The notes under the pieces: generated by a model | Seen by the model: the letters and a program-made list of their open reading frames with translations, nothing else | The model's database searches: none | Told to the model about the DNA's origin: nothing | In this document: positions 7,085-16,122 of the stretch, piece after piece | Position numbering within the stretch: the stretch's first letter is position 1 | Layout: each line of letters starts with the position of its first letter | Assembly (NCBI GenBank): GCA_017461545.1 | Contig: JAFTXP010000018.1 | Location: forward strand, 1 to 64,000 | Source: Clostridia bacterium | GTDB taxonomy: Bacteria; Bacillota; Clostridia; UBA1212 | Length of the DNA: 64,000 bases | Reading direction: 5' to 3' | Position numbers and translations under genes: made by a program

Positions 7085-9703
7085 TCAGAGAATATTTAAG
7101 ATTGCCATAACTTCGAGAATACTGAGTGAGCTTGATTGTCTGCCGGAACATTCCATAGCAGCATCTTTATAAGATCCTGAAAGAGTCGCGGAACCTTTTA
7201 TCGAAGACATTACTGTATTTGCATCTGCAATTGTAACACTGCCGTCCCCGTCAACATCGCCCTTTATAACAACAGTATATGTTTTTGAGTCTGCTGTAAC
7301 TGTCATGCCTGTCGAAAGTGTTGCCGTACCCGAGACTGCCGTTCCGTCTTTTGTAATAGTTACAGAAGATGCGCCGAGTGAAGATTTAAGTTCTGCGATA
7401 ACACCGGAAGCAGTACCGCCTATATGTACGAATACAGCAGAACTTCCTGTAGATATCCCTGTGCCGACTTTGTCTACGTAAGATGTAGAAGTCGCAGATT
7501 CTTCTATAGTAAAGTTGTAGTAGGTACCTGAATTTGCATAGTGCACATTGTTGAGGCTTACAGTGCCTGAAGAACCCACAGCATCATATGCTATCCAAGC
7601 CATATAGTTTCCGGCCGGGAGTATAGTGCCTGTCGTCATAGAATCTCCCATGTTGGCATCTGCCGGGAATGTCAGGGAGCCGCTTGAAGTCGATACCGCT
7701 TTCCACATCAATGAACCTATGGAGCCGGGCTCCTGACCTGATTTATATATAGCAACAAAAGGAGCCTGATTCTGCATCGTTGAAAGATAACTTCCCAGTC
7801 CTGAATAACTTATTGTAATGCTCTCTCCTACGGTATATGTTGTTTTATTTGTAGTAACCTTAGGTGATGAAGGTGCAGAAGTGTAGAATTTGATTGAGCG
7901 CAGATACAGTATGCTGTCTGCTGCAGTTGTTCCGTCAAAGTAGTCAAAGCGGATAAGGTTAAGAGCTCCTGTCCATGAAGAAATTCCTGAAAGATCAATC
8001 AGATAGTCATGCCACAATCCGTCGTTATTCCATGTCCATGATGCAGTGCTGTCTTCCGTAGGTGCTGTGACTGAACCTGCGCAAAGGTACATTTTTGCAT
8101 TAACATTTGATGCAGAAGATTTTGCCGTGACAACCATATATTTATAGTTGGACGCATTGAGTGTTCCGAGAGATGTAAAGTTCATATTGAGCTGCGGGTC
8201 ACTCGATGAAGATGCGGCTACGACCATGCAGGTGTCTCCCGAAGGACATGCCCCGAGTGAAACTGCAGTGTCTGCAACACCTGAGGACTGTACCCATGAA
8301 ACTTCTTTGCTTGTATCAAAGATAATATCGCTTTCTGCTATTGTATTCGAGTTGACATATGTAGCATATGTTGTGTAAACAGACACATAGCCTATCTGGC
8401 CTTTATAAATGATTTTTGCCCAGTAGGTATCGGTTATTTCGAGAGCGGTTATACGTGTTCCCGGTGAAACTGTTCCTATAATAGTTCCGTCAACAGGCGC
8501 CGAACGTACATTCATCGAACTGCTGTATGTTATTTCATATACCCCTGTAAGGAATGAAGTCTGTTTAAAGCTAACAACTATTTCGCAGTCTCCGGCCGGC
8601 ATTGTAAACTGATAAACATACTCACCGCCGTTATTTTGAACAGTGACCGAGGTTCCTCCCACTACGATACTTGATACAGCATAACATGAACCCGGTGTAA
8701 CCTGATAATTAACTACGGTACCTGCTGCTACCTGTGCAGTTGTAACATTGTTGCCGAAATGTACGGTACCTTCGCCGCTTGCGACAGTTGCGACAACGGT
8801 ATAGACTGTCGGTGCTTTCTGCGTAAAAGTAACTGAAACAGTAGCAGCTGCAGCTTCCATAGTAAATTGGTAAGTACCGCCTTCTGCTGAAACATTTTGT
8901 TTTGTGCCGTAAATCAGTACCTGAGAAACTTCCCAACCGTCTGCCGGCGTGACCTGATAATTAACTACAGTACCTGCTGCGACAGTCGTGGAGGTAACAT
9001 TGTTTCCGAAATGAACAGTGCCTTCTCCCGCTGCAACTGTTGCGGTAAGCGAATATGTGGCGGTTGTTGTACTGCCGCTCGTGCCGGTAGGAGACATAAG
9101 GCAGAACCAGTCAATTGTAGATGCAGATCTGGAGTTTAATTCGGCTGCTGTCAGCCATGTGCCCCATGCATAGGTGCCTCTTGTTGTAGCATTTGCAGAT
9201 GAGTCATATACGAGGTACTGACCTGTAGACGTGTTATAACCGCAAAGTGCCATAAAGTGGTTTGGTACATGGACGATAGCTACTCCGCCGTTTGTAAGGT
9301 GGTTTATAAGTGTAGTATTCGTGACAGTGCTATATGTTAGGTTTGAAATTGAAAAACCGTAAGTAGATCCTAATTTTGTGGATAGTGCCGGGTAAAGAGT
9401 AGCACGGACACTGCCCTGTCCGTAAGAACCGTTAAAATGGTTGTTCTCGTAAGCCCACTGTGCGATTGTTGTCGGATGAATGAAATTACCTGTAAGGTAA
9501 TTTATTGCGTTTACCGCAGCCAATATACCGCAGCCGGATTCTGCAAGTGTCCAACTGCCGTAATATATGCCGCCCCACTGGCTGTCTCCCTGTTGATAAC
9601 ATGTAGGCGCAGCTACAGATTCGATCGGTTTATCTGTCACAATTGTAAAAGATGTTACGAGAAGTGCAAAAGCTAAAATGAAACTTAATATGCGTTTAGT
9701 CAT
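7085..9703 (-). CDS. secreted C39-like/InlB-repeat/SH3b/dockerin-like protein
   Basis: About 872 residues from ATG 9703 (MTKRILSFILAFALL, a signal peptide). The frame stays open to 9784, but the residues upstream are not signal-like. A strong GGAAGGAGG sits about 65 nt before this ATG; between them a short TTG-initiated frame of 17 codons ends in a TGA that overlaps the ATG (ATGA), so translational coupling is possible. Modules: C39-like papain-fold domain, about 32-220 (Cys in SGCGILAAVNAI, His in NHFMALCGY, Asp in LVYDSS); three InlB-type repeats; an SH3b domain with MNVRSAP; the lectin-like domain shared with the neighbour; an Ig-like domain; and a dockerin-like C-terminus with KGDVDGDGSVTIADA and a second half without calcium ligands. 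Compared with its paralogue it has gained an SH3b domain. The substrate is unknown. Confidence 0.85.
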   Translation of the reverse strand: MTKRILSFILAFALLVTSFTIVTDKPIESVAAPTCYQQGDSQWGGIYYGSWTLAESGCGILAAVNAINYLTGNFIHPTTIAQWAYENNHFNGSYGQGSVRATLYPALSTKLGSTYGFSISNLTYSTVTNTTLINHLTNGGVAIVHVPNHFMALCGYNTSTGQYLVYDSSANATTRGTYAWGTWLTAAELNSRSASTIDWFCLMSPTGTSGSTTTATYSLTATVAAGEGTVHFGNNVTSTTVAAGTVVNYQVTPADGWEVSQVLIYGTKQNVSAEGGTYQFTMEAAAATVSVTFTQKAPTVYTVVATVASGEGTVHFGNNVTTAQVAAGTVVNYQVTPGSCYAVSSIVVGGTSVTVQNNGGEYVYQFTMPAGDCEIVVSFKQTSFLTGVYEITYSSSMNVRSAPVDGTIIGTVSPGTRITALEITDTYWAKIIYKGQIGYVSVYTTYATYVNSNTIAESDIIFDTSKEVSWVQSSGVADTAVSLGACPSGDTCMVVAASSSSDPQLNMNFTSLGTLNASNYKYMVVTAKSSASNVNAKMYLCAGSVTAPTEDSTASWTWNNDGLWHDYLIDLSGISSWTGALNLIRFDYFDGTTAADSILYLRSIKFYTSAPSSPKVTTNKTTYTVGESITISYSGLGSYLSTMQNQAPFVAIYKSGQEPGSIGSLMWKAVSTSSGSLTFPADANMGDSMTTGTILPAGNYMAWIAYDAVGSSGTVSLNNVHYANSGTYYNFTIEESATSTSYVDKVGTGISTGSSAVFVHIGGTASGVIAELKSSLGASSVTITKDGTAVSGTATLSTGMTVTADSKTYTVVIKGDVDGDGSVTIADANTVMSSIKGSATLSGSYKDAAMECSGRQSSSLSILEVMAILNIL

Positions 9704-9835
9704 CTGATAATAAAAATCCCAAAAAAGAGCCGTGTTTTCGCCAACAAAGCCAAAATGAGATTTTGCCTCCTTCCTGATTCGCAAGAATATAAATTTGACC
9801 TAAAAGTCAATATAATTCGTCATATACTATATAAC

Positions 9836-9864
9836 ATGCTAACATACAGGAAAAAAACTGTCAA
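9836..9864 (-). promoter_or_regulatory. promoter of the 872-aa dockerin-like gene
   Basis: On the minus strand TTGACA (9859-9864), a 17-bp spacer and TAGCAT (9836-9841), predicting a start near 9829 and a leader of about 125 nt. The leader holds a TTGAC/GTCAA hairpin and the displaced Shine-Dalgarno described for the gene. Confidence 0.5.
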
Positions 9865-9982
9865 TTGAAAACAACGCAAAATAATTAAAATTCAACAGAA
9901 AAAAAGTGTTTGAATCACATTTTTTGTTTGATTGTTTTTGTTTTGGCGGAATTAATCTGTGTTTGAGTTTTATTGTGTTTAA

Positions 9983-10011
9983 TTGACTGAACAGTACATT
10001 TATGATACTAT
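9983..10011 (+). promoter_or_regulatory. sigma-A promoter of ybaB-recR
   Basis: TTGACT (9983-9988), a 17-bp spacer and TACTAT (10006-10011), a near-consensus promoter with a predicted start near 10018. The rest of the 330-bp intergenic space (9785-10115) is AT-rich and holds this promoter, the divergent one at 9836-9864 and the palindrome at 10026-10042. Confidence 0.7.
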
Positions 10012-10025
10012 ATGCAGGTAGTTTT

Positions 10026-10042
10026 TAGTGATATTATCACTA
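10026..10042. promoter_or_regulatory. 17-bp perfect palindrome in the ybaB leader
   Basis: TAGTGATA-T-TATCACTA is a perfect inverted repeat lying about 8 bp downstream of the predicted transcription start of ybaB. Size and position fit an operator for a dimeric repressor; as RNA it would be a weak hairpin. The regulator is unknown. Confidence 0.45.
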
Positions 10043-10115
10043 TTGTATAAGGAAGAAAATAAAAATCCGATTACATCGTAAAATAAAAGATAGAACTAAT
10101 ACGGAGGTTTTAAAT

Positions 10116-10472
10116 ATGGCAAAAGGTATGAGAGGCGGATTCGGAAGACCGCACGGCGGAAGCGGTATGGGCGGAAACAACATGCAGCAGATGCTCAGAC
10201 AGGCTCAGATGATGCAGGCTAACATGGAAAAGGAACAGGCTGAGATAGCCGAGATGACTTTTGAGGCGACAGCCGGCGGCGGAGCGGTAAAGGTTGTTCT
10301 CAAGGGTGACAAGACTGTTGACAGTATCGAACTTTCTCCCGATGTTGTTGATCCCGACGATATTGAAATGCTTCAGGATCTGATTGTTGCCGCTGTAAAT
10401 GAAGGTATAAAAAAGGTTGATGAGTGCACAGAAGAGCGTATGGGAAAATATACAGCCGGACTTCCGATGTGA
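10116..10472 (+). CDS. ybaB: YbaB/EbfC nucleoid-associated protein
   Basis: A 118-residue protein of the YbaB/EbfC family, small dimeric DNA-binding nucleoid proteins. The N-terminus is Gly/Met rich, followed by MLRQAQMMQANMEKEQAEIAEMTFEATAGGGAVKVVLKGDKTVDSIELSPDVVDPDDIEMLQDLIVAA, the family core with its long helix and beta sheet. The start is fixed by ACGGAGG 8 nt upstream. As in most bacteria it stands just before recR, here with a 153-bp gap containing two hairpins. The pair is thought to act in recombinational repair or nucleoid organisation. Confidence 0.95.
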   Translation: MAKGMRGGFGRPHGGSGMGGNNMQQMLRQAQMMQANMEKEQAEIAEMTFEATAGGGAVKVVLKGDKTVDSIELSPDVVDPDDIEMLQDLIVAAVNEGIKKVDECTEERMGKYTAGLPM

Positions 10473-10504
10473 TTTTATGTATTAATATAAGGTAGATAAT
10501 TGTT

Positions 10505-10533
10505 GCAGCCGCGCGCTTTACGCGCGCGGCTGC
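10505..10533 (+). terminator. GC-rich hairpin after ybaB
   Basis: GCAGCCGCGCG and CGCGCGGCTGC form a very stable stem with a short CTTTACG loop. There is no U-run behind it, so it may attenuate or protect the RNA rather than terminate fully before recR. Confidence 0.5.
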
Positions 10534-10549
10534 CTTGCATTTAACAAAA

Positions 10550-10581
10550 CGGTGCCTGTATGAGTTTAAGATCAGGCACCG
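10550..10581 (+). terminator. second hairpin between ybaB and recR
   Basis: CGGTGCCTG and CAGGCACCG, 9 bp, loop of 14 nt. No U-run follows. Together with the preceding hairpin it makes a structured spacer between ybaB and recR. Confidence 0.4.
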
Positions 10582-10625
10582 ATTGAAATATAAAATACAA
10601 AGTAAAACCGTTAGGGGAATAAAAA

Positions 10626-11222
10626 ATGGCATTGTACGCTGCTACGGTAGTAAAATTGATAGAAGAATTTGAAAAGTTGCCGGGTATAGGACATAAATCT
10701 GCGCAGAGGATTGCATTTCATTTGCTTGAGCAGCCTGAAGAAAAGGTAAAGGCATTTGCGGAGGCTATGGTAAAGGCCAGAGCGGGGCTTAAATATTGCG
10801 AAGTCTGCTGCAATATGTCCGACAAGGATGTATGCGATATCTGCGGAAATAATGCGAGAGACAGAAGCATCATATGCGTTGTCGAAGATCCCCGTGATGT
10901 TGCGGCTATGGAGCGTGCAAGGGAGTTTCGAGGGCTTTACCACGTGCTGCACGGAGCGATTTCCCCGATGTCAGGCACAGGACCCGATGATATAAAACTC
11001 AAAGAGCTTGTAAAGCGTATGGACGGAGAAGTTTCGGAGGTCATTGTTGCTACAAATCCGACCGTAGAGGGAGAGACAACGGCGATGTACATTTCAAAAT
11101 TGCTCAAGCCGCTTGGAGTTAAGGTGACAAGAATTGCCCACGGAATACCGGTAGGCGGCGACCTTGAGTATGCCGATGAGATCACACTGGCAAAGGCATT
11201 GCAGGGCAGAAGAGAAATATAA
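10626..11222 (+). CDS. recR: recombination mediator RecR
   Basis: RecR acts with RecO/RecF to load RecA on gapped DNA. At 198 residues it has the usual length. Order: helix-hairpin-helix with [17 protein letters not shown] at 17-33; a four-Cys zinc finger (C57EVC then C69DIC); a Toprim domain [15 protein letters not shown]...; and the Walker-B-like end [15 protein letters not shown]...[24 protein letters not shown]. The start ATG at 10626 follows TTAGGGGAATAAAAA. It is followed at 33 bp by prfA. Confidence 0.97.
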   Translation: MALYAATVVKLIEEFEKLPGIGHKSAQRIAFHLLEQPEEKVKAFAEAMVKARAGLKYCEVCCNMSDKDVCDICGNNARDRSIICVVEDPRDVAAMERAREFRGLYHVLHGAISPMSGTGPDDIKLKELVKRMDGEVSEVIVATNPTVEGETTAMYISKLLKPLGVKVTRIAHGIPVGGDLEYADEITLAKALQGRREI

Positions 11223-11255
11223 ATTACGAAAGGTAATTAAAGGTAAACAGATAAT

Positions 11256-12347
11256 ATGTTGGCAAAATTGCAGGCTGCCGAGTTCAGATACGAGGAGCTT
11301 ACCGAAAAAATGACCGATCCGGGATTGATCGGCGACAATAATGAATACAGAAAAGTTTTGTCGGAACATGCTGAGCTTTCGGAACTTATAGAGACGTACA
11401 GAGAGTACAAATCAAAGGTTGAGGCGCGTGATGAGGCGAGAGCATTGCTTGACGAGCCTCTTGATGAAGATTTCAAAAAGCTTGTGTCGGAAGAGTTCAG
11501 TGAAACATCTGCGCAGGTAAAAGAGTTGGAACTCAAACTTAAAGAACTTCTTATGCCGAAGGATCCGAATGACGACAAAAATGTTATTGTTGAAATCAGA
11601 GGCGGCGCAGGCGGAGAGGAAGCGGCACTGTTCGGAGCTGTCCTCTTCAGAATGTATACAAAGTACGCAGAAAAAAACGGCTGGCGCATAGAGATAATTG
11701 ACTCAAACGAAACTGAGATAGGCGGACTGAAAGAGATTATTTTCAGTATCGAGGGCAAAGGTGTTTACAGCAAGCTGAAATTCGAGAGCGGCGTTCACCG
11801 TGTACAGAGAGTACCTTCCACAGAGTCGGGCGGCCGTATCCATACGTCCACGGCTACCGTTGCAGTGCTTCCCGAGGCCGATGAGGTTGACTACGAGCTC
11901 AATATGAATGATGTCGAAATTGACACTTACCGTTCAGGCGGCGCAGGCGGTCAGCATGTAAATAAAACTGACTCAGCGATAAGACTTACGCATAAGCCTA
12001 CGGGAATCGTTGTTACGTGTCAGGATCAGCGTTCACAGCTTAAAAATAAAGAAAAGGCTTTCAAGGTGCTTCGCACGAAGCTTCTTGATATGTGCCGCGA
12101 GCAGCAGACCGATGAAATTGCTGAGGACAGAAAGAGTCAGGTCGGAACAGGCGACCGAAGCGAGCGTATAAGAACTTACAACTATCCGCAGAACAGAGTA
12201 ACTGACCACAGAATTGACCTGACATTATATAAATTGACTGAAATTCTCGAAGGAAATATCGACGAGATAGTAGACGAGCTTATTACAAGCGACCGCGCAA
12301 AAAAACTTGCATCGGGAAACGGCGGAGAAACGGAAGAATCGTTTTGA
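11256..12347 (+). CDS. prfA: peptide chain release factor 1
   Basis: RF1 ends translation at UAA/UAG. The 363-residue protein has the catalytic GGQ in [18 protein letters not shown] (residues about 228-245) and the stop-codon reading PxT motif, here P-S-T in [17 protein letters not shown], which marks RF1 rather than RF2 (SPF). Its stop codon overlaps the sua5 ATG. The GGQ methyltransferase prmC, a frequent neighbour of prfA, is not next to it here. Confidence 0.96.
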   Translation: MLAKLQAAEFRYEELTEKMTDPGLIGDNNEYRKVLSEHAELSELIETYREYKSKVEARDEARALLDEPLDEDFKKLVSEEFSETSAQVKELELKLKELLMPKDPNDDKNVIVEIRGGAGGEEAALFGAVLFRMYTKYAEKNGWRIEIIDSNETEIGGLKEIIFSIEGKGVYSKLKFESGVHRVQRVPSTESGGRIHTSTATVAVLPEADEVDYELNMNDVEIDTYRSGGAGGQHVNKTDSAIRLTHKPTGIVVTCQDQRSQLKNKEKAFKVLRTKLLDMCREQQTDEIAEDRKSQVGTGDRSERIRTYNYPQNRVTDHRIDLTLYKLTEILEGNIDEIVDELITSDRAKKLASGNGGETEESF

Positions 12348-13453
12348 TGAAAACAGAGATATTCAAAATTGACCCACATAAAATTGATACAGAGATATTG
12401 AAATATTGTGCCGGATGTATACGCGGCGGCGGACTTGTCTGTTTTCCTACCGAAACAGTGTACGGACTCGGCGCAAATGCCTTTATGAAGAACTCTGTGA
12501 GCAAGATTTTCAAGGCAAAGGGAAGACCTTCGGACAATCCTTTGATAGTTCACATATCAGACTATGAAATGCTTGACCTTGTGACGGACTGTACAGGTGT
12601 TCAGCGTGAAATGATGATGAAAATAGCCGCAAAGTATTGGCCGGGACCTCTTACGATGATAGTTTCCCGTGACGATGCAATCCCTGAAACTGTTTCATGC
12701 GGACTGAGCACCATAGGTATCCGTTATCCGGTAAATCCTATCGCAAGAGAACTTATAAAACTTGCAGGAGTGCCTGTTGCTGCGCCGAGCGCAAACCTTT
12801 CGGGAAAGCCGAGCCCTTCCGCGGCATCTCATGTTATAGAAGATCTGGAAGGGAAAGTTGACATAATCATTGACGGCGGCTCCTGCGATGTCGGTGTAGA
12901 ATCTACGGTTCTTGACCTTACAAGCGGCAAGCCTACGATTTTAAGACCCGGTGCTGTGACACTTGAACAGATTTCTGCGCTCTACGATGCAGAAGCCTTT
13001 GACTGGAAAGGCTCGCACGCAGGCGGAGAGGACTGTGACATAGAAAACCCTAAGTCTCCGGGAATGAAATATACTCACTATTCACCGAAAGCCGATGTAG
13101 TCATATATGAAGGAAACCGGGAAAATGTTGTAAAAATCGTGAAATCGGAATATCAATCCGCGGTCACAAACGGCTTCAATGCAGGTATACTGACGGTTGA
13201 TGAAAATATAGATTTCTATTCGGATTTAAAAAATGTGATTTCGCTCGGAAGCGTAAATGACCCAAAATCACAGGCTGCGGAGTTGTTTGCATCACTTCGC
13301 GGATTTGATGAACTAGGCGTTCAGAAGGTCTTTGCGGAGGCTGTACCGACCGGCGGTGTCGGTGATGCGGTTATGAACAGATTGTTCCGGGCTGCAGGCG
13401 GTCAGATAATTGATTGCAATAAAAAAAATAATAATATTTTCGGTAATATTTAA
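12347..13453 (+). CDS. sua5: threonylcarbamoyl-AMP synthase (Sua5 type)
   Basis: Makes threonylcarbamoyl-AMP from Thr, bicarbonate and ATP for the t6A37 tRNA modification. At 368 residues it is the long Sua5 form with a C-terminal domain. Motifs: ETVYGLGANAF, KGRPSDNPLIVHI, YWPGPLTMI, PVAAPSANLSGKPSPS, STVLDLTS...TILRPGAVT, and the interdomain SPGMKYTHYSPKADV. The ATG at 12347 shares its first base with the prfA stop (TGATG), so the two are translationally coupled. The order prfA, sua5/ywlC, ywlE resembles that in Bacillus. Confidence 0.95.
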   Translation: MKTEIFKIDPHKIDTEILKYCAGCIRGGGLVCFPTETVYGLGANAFMKNSVSKIFKAKGRPSDNPLIVHISDYEMLDLVTDCTGVQREMMMKIAAKYWPGPLTMIVSRDDAIPETVSCGLSTIGIRYPVNPIARELIKLAGVPVAAPSANLSGKPSPSAASHVIEDLEGKVDIIIDGGSCDVGVESTVLDLTSGKPTILRPGAVTLEQISALYDAEAFDWKGSHAGGEDCDIENPKSPGMKYTHYSPKADVVIYEGNRENVVKIVKSEYQSAVTNGFNAGILTVDENIDFYSDLKNVISLGSVNDPKSQAAELFASLRGFDELGVQKVFAEAVPTGGVGDAVMNRLFRAAGGQIIDCNKKNNNIFGNI

Positions 13454-13558
13454 ATTTAACATTGTATATATAGGAAATTTTTGTTATAAATAAAGTGTAT
13501 ATATTTTATTTACATAAGATTAGTTATTTTTGAGTTTTGAGAGGAGTGGGATTTTATA

Positions 13559-14056
13559 ATGCGTGTTCTTTTTGTGTGTACCGGTAATACATGCAGAAGT
13601 TTCATGGCTGAGCAGCTTATGGAAGAGCTCATAGACGATGCATCTGATGACGACCGATTACAAAAAGGAGAGATTAAGGTTTCGTCCGCAGGGCTTTTTG
13701 CTGTTGAGGGAGATGAGGCCAGTGATTTTGCGGTAAAGGCTTTGGATAAGCTTTACAATATTGATTGTGACAGGCACAAGGCGAGACAGCTTGATGAGGA
13801 AGTTATCGAGGATGCGGATTTGATTCTTACTATGACTGATTCACAGAAGCACGCTATAGCGGATGCATATGAGGATTTTGAAGACAAAGTTTTCACTCTC
13901 AAAGAGTTTGCTATCGGCCCTGCAGGTGATGAGGACGAGAATATCGATGTTGATGACCCTTACGGCGGAGAACTTGAGGAATATATGGCTTGTGCTGAGG
14001 AGATAAAAGCACTTGTCGATATAACTTTTGAAAAAATCATAGCTATGGAGAATTGA
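13559..14056 (+). CDS. low-molecular-weight phosphatase, YwlE-like (protein arginine phosphatase)
   Basis: A 165-residue member of the LMW protein-tyrosine-phosphatase fold. The P-loop C-TGNTC-RS is at residues 7-14; the Thr in CTGNTCR is the feature that gives Bacillus YwlE arginine-phosphatase specificity. The acid-loop Asp is in DVDDPYGG near 141, and the VFTLKEFA stretch also matches YwlE. The usual RSPMAE is RSFMAE here. The N-terminal part has an acidic insert (DDASDDDRLQ). GGAGTGGG precedes the ATG. It probably removes phosphate from arginines placed by a McsB-type kinase; no such kinase is in the window. Confidence 0.88.
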   Translation: MRVLFVCTGNTCRSFMAEQLMEELIDDASDDDRLQKGEIKVSSAGLFAVEGDEASDFAVKALDKLYNIDCDRHKARQLDEEVIEDADLILTMTDSQKHAIADAYEDFEDKVFTLKEFAIGPAGDEDENIDVDDPYGGELEEYMACAEEIKALVDITFEKIIAMEN

Positions 14057-14071
14057 TTTTCTGCTATAGCC

Positions 14072-14110
14072 AGTCGCAAATCCTATTTTCCGAAAACAGG
14101 AATTGCGGCT
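14072..14110 (+). terminator. imperfect long hairpin after ywlE
   Basis: A 39-nt near-palindrome (AGTCGCAAATCCT... against ...AGGAATTGCGGCT) starting 16 bp behind the ywlE stop. Only two internal mismatches; no U-run, so it may act with the next hairpin. Confidence 0.45.
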
Positions 14111-14138
14111 CAAAAACATATAAAGATACAGATTATTT

Positions 14139-14181
14139 ACAGCAGGAATTTGTACGCAGTACAAAATCCTGCTGTTTTTTT
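14139..14181 (+). terminator. Rho-independent terminator of ywlE
   Basis: ACAGCAGGAATTTGTAC pairs with GTACAAAATCCTGCTGT and is followed by seven Ts. A textbook terminator. Confidence 0.92.
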
Positions 14182-14250
14182 CAGTAATATTTTTGTCCGT
14201 CTCTTAATATCTATCTATTGAGCGTTAGCAATATATTAAGAGGTGTATAT

Positions 14251-14925
14251 ATGAAAAAAATAATTCGAATAGCGGCGTTTGCTTTGGTTGCGGCGCTTAT
14301 GCTATGCAGTTTTGCGGGATGTAAATCAAAAGATGACACCGCAGTATCTACAGAAAATGAATATTCAGCATCAAGCAGTGTGCAGATGACCGACGCACAG
14401 GCGGAGTCGCTTGCAAATTCGATGACGGTTAAGCTTTATTATCCGACATCTGACAAGACCGGTCTTGTAACGGAATCTGTTTTACTCGAATATACATCAA
14501 AAGAAAAGAAAACATCAAAGCTTGTTATGTCTATTATTGACAATTTGATTTCAGGCCCGAAAAACACTGCGTCTGCAGGCAATCTGTTTCCTGATGGAAC
14601 AGAGGTTGAAAGTGTAAAGATTCAGGGCGGTTGTGCCAAAATAAGTTTTAACAGAACTTTCGGAGAAAAATTGAATCTGAGCAAAGAGGAGACAGCATTG
14701 CTCGTTCAGTCAATAACAAATACCGCGACAGAAGTAAAAGATATTGATACGGTAAAAATTGTTTGTGCGGGCGATGAAATGGGAGCTCTTTCAAATGGCT
14801 TTGATATGAATGCATCATTTACAAGAGATCAGGCAACTGTTAAAGGCACTGCGGCAGAGACTTCGGCAGATGCGTATGATGATCCTTATGATGAGAAGTA
14901 TTATATGGATGTGCCGCTCGAGTGA
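14251..14925 (+). CDS. GerMN domain lipoprotein
   Basis: A 224-residue exported lipoprotein. The chosen ATG (MKKIIRIAAFALVAALML) follows AAGAGGTG at 7 nt and begins a lipoprotein signal ending in the lipobox CSFAGC (Cys about residue 24). After a Ser/Asp-rich spacer comes a single GerMN domain (VKLYYPTSD... LISGPK... GTEVESVKIQGGCAKISFNRTF... VQSITNTATEV), known from the spore germination lipoprotein GerM and from LpqB-type proteins. One copy instead of GerM's two argues for a general cell-envelope role rather than a firm spore function. The last codons form a hairpin with sequence behind the stop. Confidence 0.87.
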   Translation: MKKIIRIAAFALVAALMLCSFAGCKSKDDTAVSTENEYSASSSVQMTDAQAESLANSMTVKLYYPTSDKTGLVTESVLLEYTSKEKKTSKLVMSIIDNLISGPKNTASAGNLFPDGTEVESVKIQGGCAKISFNRTFGEKLNLSKEETALLVQSITNTATEVKDIDTVKIVCAGDEMGALSNGFDMNASFTRDQATVKGTAAETSADAYDDPYDEKYYMDVPLE

Positions 14926-14939
14926 AACGAGAGCGGCAC
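14911..14939 (+). terminator. hairpin over the GerMN gene stop
   Basis: GTGCCGCTC and GAGCGGCAC flank the stop codon; no U-run. Works probably with the following hairpin. Confidence 0.45.
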
Positions 14940-14948
14940 TGATTAAAG

Positions 14949-14977
14949 AAGCACGGCGCCCTCCGGGCGCCGTGCTT
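14949..14977 (+). terminator. GC-rich hairpin before ddl
   Basis: AAGCACGGCGCCC and GGGCGCCGTGCTT form a 13-bp perfect stem with a 3-nt loop, followed by a T-rich region. Plausible terminator between the GerMN gene and ddl. Confidence 0.65.
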
Positions 14978-15041
14978 TACCGATTTTAATTGTTAACAGT
15001 AAAATATTGTTGTATAATATTCCGGTAAGGAAGTGTAATAA

Positions 15042-16115
15042 ATGTATAAAATGGAAAAAAACAGAAAAATAAAAGTTGCAATAATATTCGGAGGACAGTC
15101 TACCGAGCACGAGGTATCTTGTCTTTCGGCTTATTCGGTAATAAAAAACATTGACAGAGAAAAGTTTGACATAGAGCTTATAGGCATTACAAAAGACGGT
15201 GACTGGGTTCACCTCGGAGAGAGCGATATAGAGACGGTAAAAGATTGCAGCTGGGCCCAAAAGGCGGTTTCCGGCTCCGGTATTTCGGGCGGCGTAGGCG
15301 TTCTGGAGTCATGCGATGCTGTGTTCCCCGTACTTCACGGACTTTGGGGAGAGGATGGCACAATTCAGGGCATATTTGAGCTTGTCGGTATTCCGTATGT
15401 CGGATGCGGAGTTTTAGCATCTGCGGTTTCAATGGATAAAGCTTATACAAAGATAATTTTAAAAGATGCAGGTATTCCGCAGTGTTTACATACTGTTGCA
15501 TACAGACAGGATATATTGAAGAATATTTCCGTGTGCATAGAAGAAATTGAGAGCAAAATCGGTTATCCGTGCTTCATAAAGCCGTCAAATTCCGGCTCGT
15601 CGGTCGGCGTTTACAAGGTGAGGAACCGCGAAGAACTCGAAACTGCGCTTTATGAGGCTCAGAAGTATGACAGAAAAGTTATAGTTGAGGAATTTATTGA
15701 CGGCAGAGAGATTGAGTGCGCTGTTTTGGGCAACGAAAATCCGGTTGCTTCGACTCCCGGAGAGATTATTCCGTCAAAGGAATTTTATGACTACGAGGAC
15801 AAATACAGCAGCGGTGCGAGTGTAGTGCAGATTCCTGCGGATATTCCCGCAGAAAAGCGCGAGGAAATAAAAAAGTATGCTGTCAGGGCGTTTAAGGCAC
15901 TTGACTGTGCAGGCCTTTCACGTGTCGACTTTTTCTACAAGAGAGCAAGCGGCGAGGTTGTATTGAACGAAATAAATACTTTGCCCGGTTTTACCGATAT
16001 AAGCATGTACAGCAAGATGATAAAGAATGACGGAACAGAGTTTAAAGAACTCATAACAGAGCTTATAGAGCTTGCTTTTGACAACAAAGAGAACAACAGA
16101 AGATGCGGAGTGTAA
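15042..16115 (+). CDS. ddl: D-alanine--D-alanine ligase
   Basis: Joins two D-Ala with ATP for peptidoglycan precursors. The 357-residue ATP-grasp protein shows GGQSTEHEVSCLSAYSV at the N-terminus, VLHGLWGEDGTIQG, CFIKPSNSGSSVGVYKV, EFIDGREIECAV, the omega-loop DYEDKYSSGAS with the Lys-Tyr typical of D-Ala (not D-lactate) ligases, and LNEINTLPGFTDISMYSKM. GGAAG precedes ATG 15042; a second ATG lies three codons in. murI follows after 7 bp, making a cell-wall amino acid operon. Confidence 0.96.
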   Translation: MYKMEKNRKIKVAIIFGGQSTEHEVSCLSAYSVIKNIDREKFDIELIGITKDGDWVHLGESDIETVKDCSWAQKAVSGSGISGGVGVLESCDAVFPVLHGLWGEDGTIQGIFELVGIPYVGCGVLASAVSMDKAYTKIILKDAGIPQCLHTVAYRQDILKNISVCIEEIESKIGYPCFIKPSNSGSSVGVYKVRNREELETALYEAQKYDRKVIVEEFIDGREIECAVLGNENPVASTPGEIIPSKEFYDYEDKYSSGASVVQIPADIPAEKREEIKKYAVRAFKALDCAGLSRVDFFYKRASGEVVLNEINTLPGFTDISMYSKMIKNDGTEFKELITELIELAFDNKENNRRCGV

Positions 16116-16122
16116 AGAATAG

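Noticed and set aside
2221-9703. bacteriocin (lantibiotic) processing system because of C39-like domains
   Set aside because: The proteins have signal peptides, no ABC transporter part, and no precursor peptide or modification gene is nearby, so they are not PCAT-type processing exporters.
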